From Bacillota bacterium (GTDB lineage: Bacteria; Bacillota; Limnochordia; Darwinibacteriales; Darwinibacteriaceae), in assembly GCA_012521335.1 (NCBI GenBank), contig JAAYMM010000083.1, positions 1 to 49,643 of the forward strand: 49,643 nucleotides of DNA. Reading direction: 5' to 3'. Both the position numbers and the translations under genes were made by a program. Position 1 is the stretch's first letter, and each line of letters opens with the position of its first letter. Positions 46,531 to 49,643 of the stretch are shown in pieces. The notes beneath the pieces are model-generated. The model was not told the DNA's origin. It saw only the letters and a list, made by a program, of their open reading frames with translations, and did not search any database.

Positions 46531-47280
46531 TCACCCCCGCCCAGCTGCTGTCTTACCCACGGCAGCCAAATACACGGCAAACATGCTGTCTCCGTCGAGG
46601 CCCAGCAGCTCATTCAGCTGATCATCATCAAAAGCCGCCACGGCACACACACCGCACTCCACGGCAGCCGCCGACAGGTAGAGATTCTGACAGACATGCC
46701 CAGCATCCAAGTGGATGTAGCGGTAGCCCCGGTCGCCATAGCGCCAGGTCATGCGGTAGACATCGGCGCACCAGATGAAGGTGGCCGCGCTCTTGCCAAG
46801 AAACTCCTGACCGCCAGCGGCCTCGACCACTGCCCGGCCAAAGTGCTTACCTAACCTTAAGGCCAGCAACTTATGGCCCAAAGCCACATAACGGTACAGC
46901 CCCGGCTCTAGACCTTCCACGTTGTTCGCCAAAAGATAGGTTTCCAGAGCGTGCCGCGCACCTGCAGAGGGCACCGGACGCAGAGTTACGGGCCGATCTG
47001 TCACTCGTTGGACGCCTTGGGTGCACCACAAAAGAAACGCCAGCTCTTCTAGTTTAAGGGCCTTCTGGCCGTAGGTGCGCAATGTCCGGCGGCTCTCCAT
47101 CGCGGTCCTGAGGTCTACTGGCTTAACCTTAATGTGCTCCAATTGCGGCAGTTCGATGAGCACAGCATCCTCGGGAACAGGCCTCTGCAGCGGTGGCTGG
47201 GGCACCCCTCGGTCTTGATCAGATTCTCCAAGGTGTTTGTACTTGGTTCTTTCCATGAACTCCCTGCCGCTTCCTGTCAT
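46531..47280 (-). CDS. SagB-type nitroreductase-family dehydrogenase
   Basis: RRTLRTYGQKALKLEELAFLLWCTQGVQR, PSAGARHALETYLLANNVEGLEPGLYRY, HLDAGHVCQNLYLSAAAVECGVCAVAAFDD. Confidence 0.88.
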   Translation of the reverse strand: MTGSGREFMERTKYKHLGESDQDRGVPQPPLQRPVPEDAVLIELPQLEHIKVKPVDLRTAMESRRTLRTYGQKALKLEELAFLLWCTQGVQRVTDRPVTLRPVPSAGARHALETYLLANNVEGLEPGLYRYVALGHKLLALRLGKHFGRAVVEAAGGQEFLGKSAATFIWCADVYRMTWRYGDRGYRYIHLDAGHVCQNLYLSAAAVECGVCAVAAFDDDQLNELLGLDGDSMFAVYLAAVGKTAAGRG

Positions 47281-47294
47281 GTTGTTCTCCTCCT

Positions 47295-47909
47295 TTAGCC
47301 TAGGGAACAGAGATGATCCAGTCTATTGCTGAAGATAACCGCTCTCCGGCTCTCTTCTAAGCGCCAGAGATGCACTCCCGTATCTCCAGTGGCCAAGAAA
47401 ACTTCGCAGACCACTGGCAGCTGCAGAAAACAGCGGAACAGCTGGTTGATCATGCCGTGGGAGACTAAGGCCACTCGCTGGAAACGTCCAGGCAGAACGT
47501 ATTCGTGGTTGAAGCGAGACCAAAAGGTCTCTGCCCTAGCCCGGAATTCGATGTATAATTCGGTCTGAGCGAAGGTGTCATGGGGTCTACGGCCGCCTGG
47601 CGGCAGCGGAAAGCGCTGTTCCGCTTCCTGGCGCGTCAAGCCCGCAAGCAGTCCGTTGTTCCACTCCATCAGCTCGGGCTCCAGCTGCAGAGGTGCCCAA
47701 GTGGCCTCACTGATGAACCGCGCAGTTGCCTCGGCCCGCTGCAGCGTACTGGAAAAAATCAGCTCGGGAGGATAGTGCTCTTTGACCCAGGCTGCAAGCA
47801 GCCGCGCCTGTTTGTGTCCCAAATCCGTCAGGGGGAAATCAGCCCGCCCTTCGTGGCGGTCCTCCAGATCGGCCTGGGACTGCCCGTGGCGGATGACCAG
47901 AACCTCCAT
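47295..47909 (-). CDS. Histidine phosphatase family protein (phosphoglycerate mutase-like)
   Basis: MEVLVIRHGQSQADLEDRHEGRADFPLTDLGHKQARLLAAWV; VALVSHGMINQLF. Confidence 0.92.
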   Translation of the reverse strand: MEVLVIRHGQSQADLEDRHEGRADFPLTDLGHKQARLLAAWVKEHYPPELIFSSTLQRAEATARFISEATWAPLQLEPELMEWNNGLLAGLTRQEAEQRFPLPPGGRRPHDTFAQTELYIEFRARAETFWSRFNHEYVLPGRFQRVALVSHGMINQLFRCFLQLPVVCEVFLATGDTGVHLWRLEESRRAVIFSNRLDHLCSLG

Positions 47910-48019
47910 ACTCTGCACCTCACTCTTCGTCTGTCCTGATGTTGTGCTATTCGGCAAGGCAGAGTGTTCTCCTTTAAAAAGGAGCCTGGCTGGTTTGTCT
48001 GTGCGACGCTTTGCTCATA

Positions 48020-48048
48020 TTGACAGGAGTGAAAAGGAGTACTAGAAT
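48020..48048 (+). promoter_or_regulatory. Promoter of the MATE gene
   Basis: TTGACA (48020-48025), 17-nt spacer, TAGAAT (48043-48048). Confidence 0.75.
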
Positions 48049-48114
48049 CAATCTAGCACCATTCACTAGGGAGCCACATCTGGCTTCTGTTTTTCATTTT
48101 GAAGGAGGTCGTCT

Positions 48115-49515
48115 ATGACCAAGGTTCGAGAGCTCTTCACAGCCAAAGATTTGACCGAAGGTCCTCCTTGGAAACGTATCGTCGAGTTTTCCATCCCTAT
48201 GCTGATCGGCAATGTTGCGCAGCAGTTCTACAATACTGCCGACTCCATCATCGTGGGCCGCTATGTGGGTGACAATGCCTTAGCGGCTGTGGGCAGCGCT
48301 GGACCTGTACTCAATCTCTTGTTGGTTCTTTTCGTAGGCATTTCTGTGGGAGCAGGCATCATGGTCGCCCAGTATTTCGGAGCCCGTGATCGAGAAAACC
48401 TGTCCCGCACCATAGGCAACTGTATCACCCTTACGGCCATCACTTCACTGATCATCATGGTGGTGGGGCCCCTGGTTACCAGACCCCTATTGGAACTGCT
48501 CAACACACCTGCTTCCATCATTGACTGGTGTACTGGCTACCTCAATATCCTGTTCCTGGGTAGCCTGGGCTTCTCCTATTTCAACATCCTCTCCGGTATC
48601 CTGCGTGGCCTCGGCGATTCAGTGTCCGCGTTGGTTTTCCTGTTGATCAGTACCGCCGTTAACGTTGTGCTCGACATCATCTTTGTGGCACGCTTCGGCA
48701 TGGGAGTACCTGGCGTGGCGCTGGCTACGGTTATAGCCCAGGCCCTGTCGGCCGTACTCTGCCTGGTGAAGCTAGCTAGAATGCAGGAGCACTTCCAACT
48801 GAAACGCTCCATGCTCAAGCTGAGCAAAGAGCTTTCCTTGACCGTAGTCAAACTCGGGCTGCCGTCCGGCCTAACCCAGGCCATCTTCTCCATGGCCATG
48901 ATCATGGTCCAGTCGCTCATGAACACCTTCGGCGAGCTGGTCATTGCCTGCAATGTCATTGTCATGAGGGTGGACGGTTTTGCCATGATGCCCAACTTCT
49001 CGTTCGGAAGCGCCATGACCACCTTTGCCGGCCAAAACGTGGGTGCGGGCAAAATGGATAGAGTAGAAAAGGGCACCCGCGACGGCACCTTGATTGCCGC
49101 AGGAGTCTCCGCGGTCATCACCGTCATCTTGCTCTTTTTCGGCCACTATCTCATGCGCGTCTTTACCGACACTCCCGAACTGGTGTCACTGAGCATGCGC
49201 ATGCTGCGCATCCTCGCCTTCGGCTATATAGCCATGGCAGTCACGCAGAGCCTTTCGGGGGTCATGCGCGGTGCCGGCGATACAGTGACGCCTATGTGGA
49301 TTTCCATCATCACCACGGTCGTGATCCGCGTGCCTCTGGCCTACATCTTAGTCTATCTCACCAGGAGCCCAGAGCATCCCACGGGCAGGCCGGAAGCTGT
49401 GTTCGTCTCGCTGTTGGTGGCATGGACTCTGGGCGCCGTGATCACCTACGCTGCCTACAGGCGGGGCAAGTGGCGCAGCAAAGCCGTGAGCAACAGCATG
49501 AAAGAGGCTGCTTGA
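48115..49515 (+). CDS. MATE family efflux transporter
   Basis: SIPMLIGNVAQQFYNTADSIIVGRYVGDNALAAVGSAGPVLNLL; 12-TM hydrophobicity; FSFGSAMTTFAGQNVGAGKMDRV. Confidence 0.95.
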   Translation: MTKVRELFTAKDLTEGPPWKRIVEFSIPMLIGNVAQQFYNTADSIIVGRYVGDNALAAVGSAGPVLNLLLVLFVGISVGAGIMVAQYFGARDRENLSRTIGNCITLTAITSLIIMVVGPLVTRPLLELLNTPASIIDWCTGYLNILFLGSLGFSYFNILSGILRGLGDSVSALVFLLISTAVNVVLDIIFVARFGMGVPGVALATVIAQALSAVLCLVKLARMQEHFQLKRSMLKLSKELSLTVVKLGLPSGLTQAIFSMAMIMVQSLMNTFGELVIACNVIVMRVDGFAMMPNFSFGSAMTTFAGQNVGAGKMDRVEKGTRDGTLIAAGVSAVITVILLFFGHYLMRVFTDTPELVSLSMRMLRILAFGYIAMAVTQSLSGVMRGAGDTVTPMWISIITTVVIRVPLAYILVYLTRSPEHPTGRPEAVFVSLLVAWTLGAVITYAAYRRGKWRSKAVSNSMKEAA

Positions 49516-49526
49516 GCCTCTTTTTT
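49502..49526 (+). terminator. Rho-independent terminator of the MATE gene (stop codon reaches into the hairpin)
   Basis: AAGAGGCT-GCTTG-AGCCTCTT followed by TTTT; MATE TGA at 49513-49515. Confidence 0.9.
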
Positions 49527-49643
49527 GTGTGCCCGGCATGTCTACCGAGCCGATGGGTTGAGAGAAACCCTACCGCCCAACCAGCGGGAAGGTAACCAGC
49601 AGGCAAGGGCGCCACTGGCAACAGTGGGGTCTGGAGGAAGCCG
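49527..49643 (+). mobile_element. Group IIC (bacterial class C) intron, 5' end only, truncated by the window edge
   Basis: GTGTGCCCGGCATG 5' end, GGGTTGAGAGAAACCC hairpin, GCAAGGGCGCCACTGGCAACAGTGGGGTCTGGAGGAAGCCG domain I segment, closely matching the group IIC consensus as remembered; placed directly after a terminator T-tract. Confidence 0.9.

Overview
The window looks like a chromosomal segment from a spore-forming, motile Firmicutes-type bacterium. TonB/ExbB/ExbD and a single-SLH coiled-coil protein suggest it may have an outer membrane. Main blocks, left to right: (1) ExbB-ExbD-TonB, a cohesin-like secreted protein and an SLH coiled-coil protein; (2) spoVAC-AD-AE; (3) a chemotaxis/flagellar-switch operon cheW-fliM-fliY-cheA-cheY-cheC-cheD-cheB-cheR plus a FapA/DUF342 protein; (4) a Gx transporter and a DUF421/DUF4363 pair; (5) miaB-mutS-mutL-miaA-spoVK-like; (6) a YnbB-type PLP enzyme, MgtC, surE and small unknown genes; (7) divergent lexA / yneA-like genes with three LexA boxes; (8) T-box-trpS, degV, NUDIX, initiator tRNA-fMet, thioredoxin, a DnaQ-like exonuclease, a DUF438 protein, two CotF-like coat proteins, transketolase, PduL and tRNA-Trp; (9) an ABC-F gene with an attenuator-like leader, a HelD-like helicase, a SagB-type nitroreductase and a histidine phosphatase; (10) a MATE transporter. 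The MATE terminator is followed immediately by the 5' end of a group IIC intron that runs off the window. The most interesting signals are the intron-at-terminator junction, the ABC-F leader with a three-codon uORF, the palindromic CsoR/CstR-like operator inside the trxA promoter, and the TonB/cohesin/SLH envelope cluster beside sporulation genes. All family calls come from reading the translations; no database search was run.
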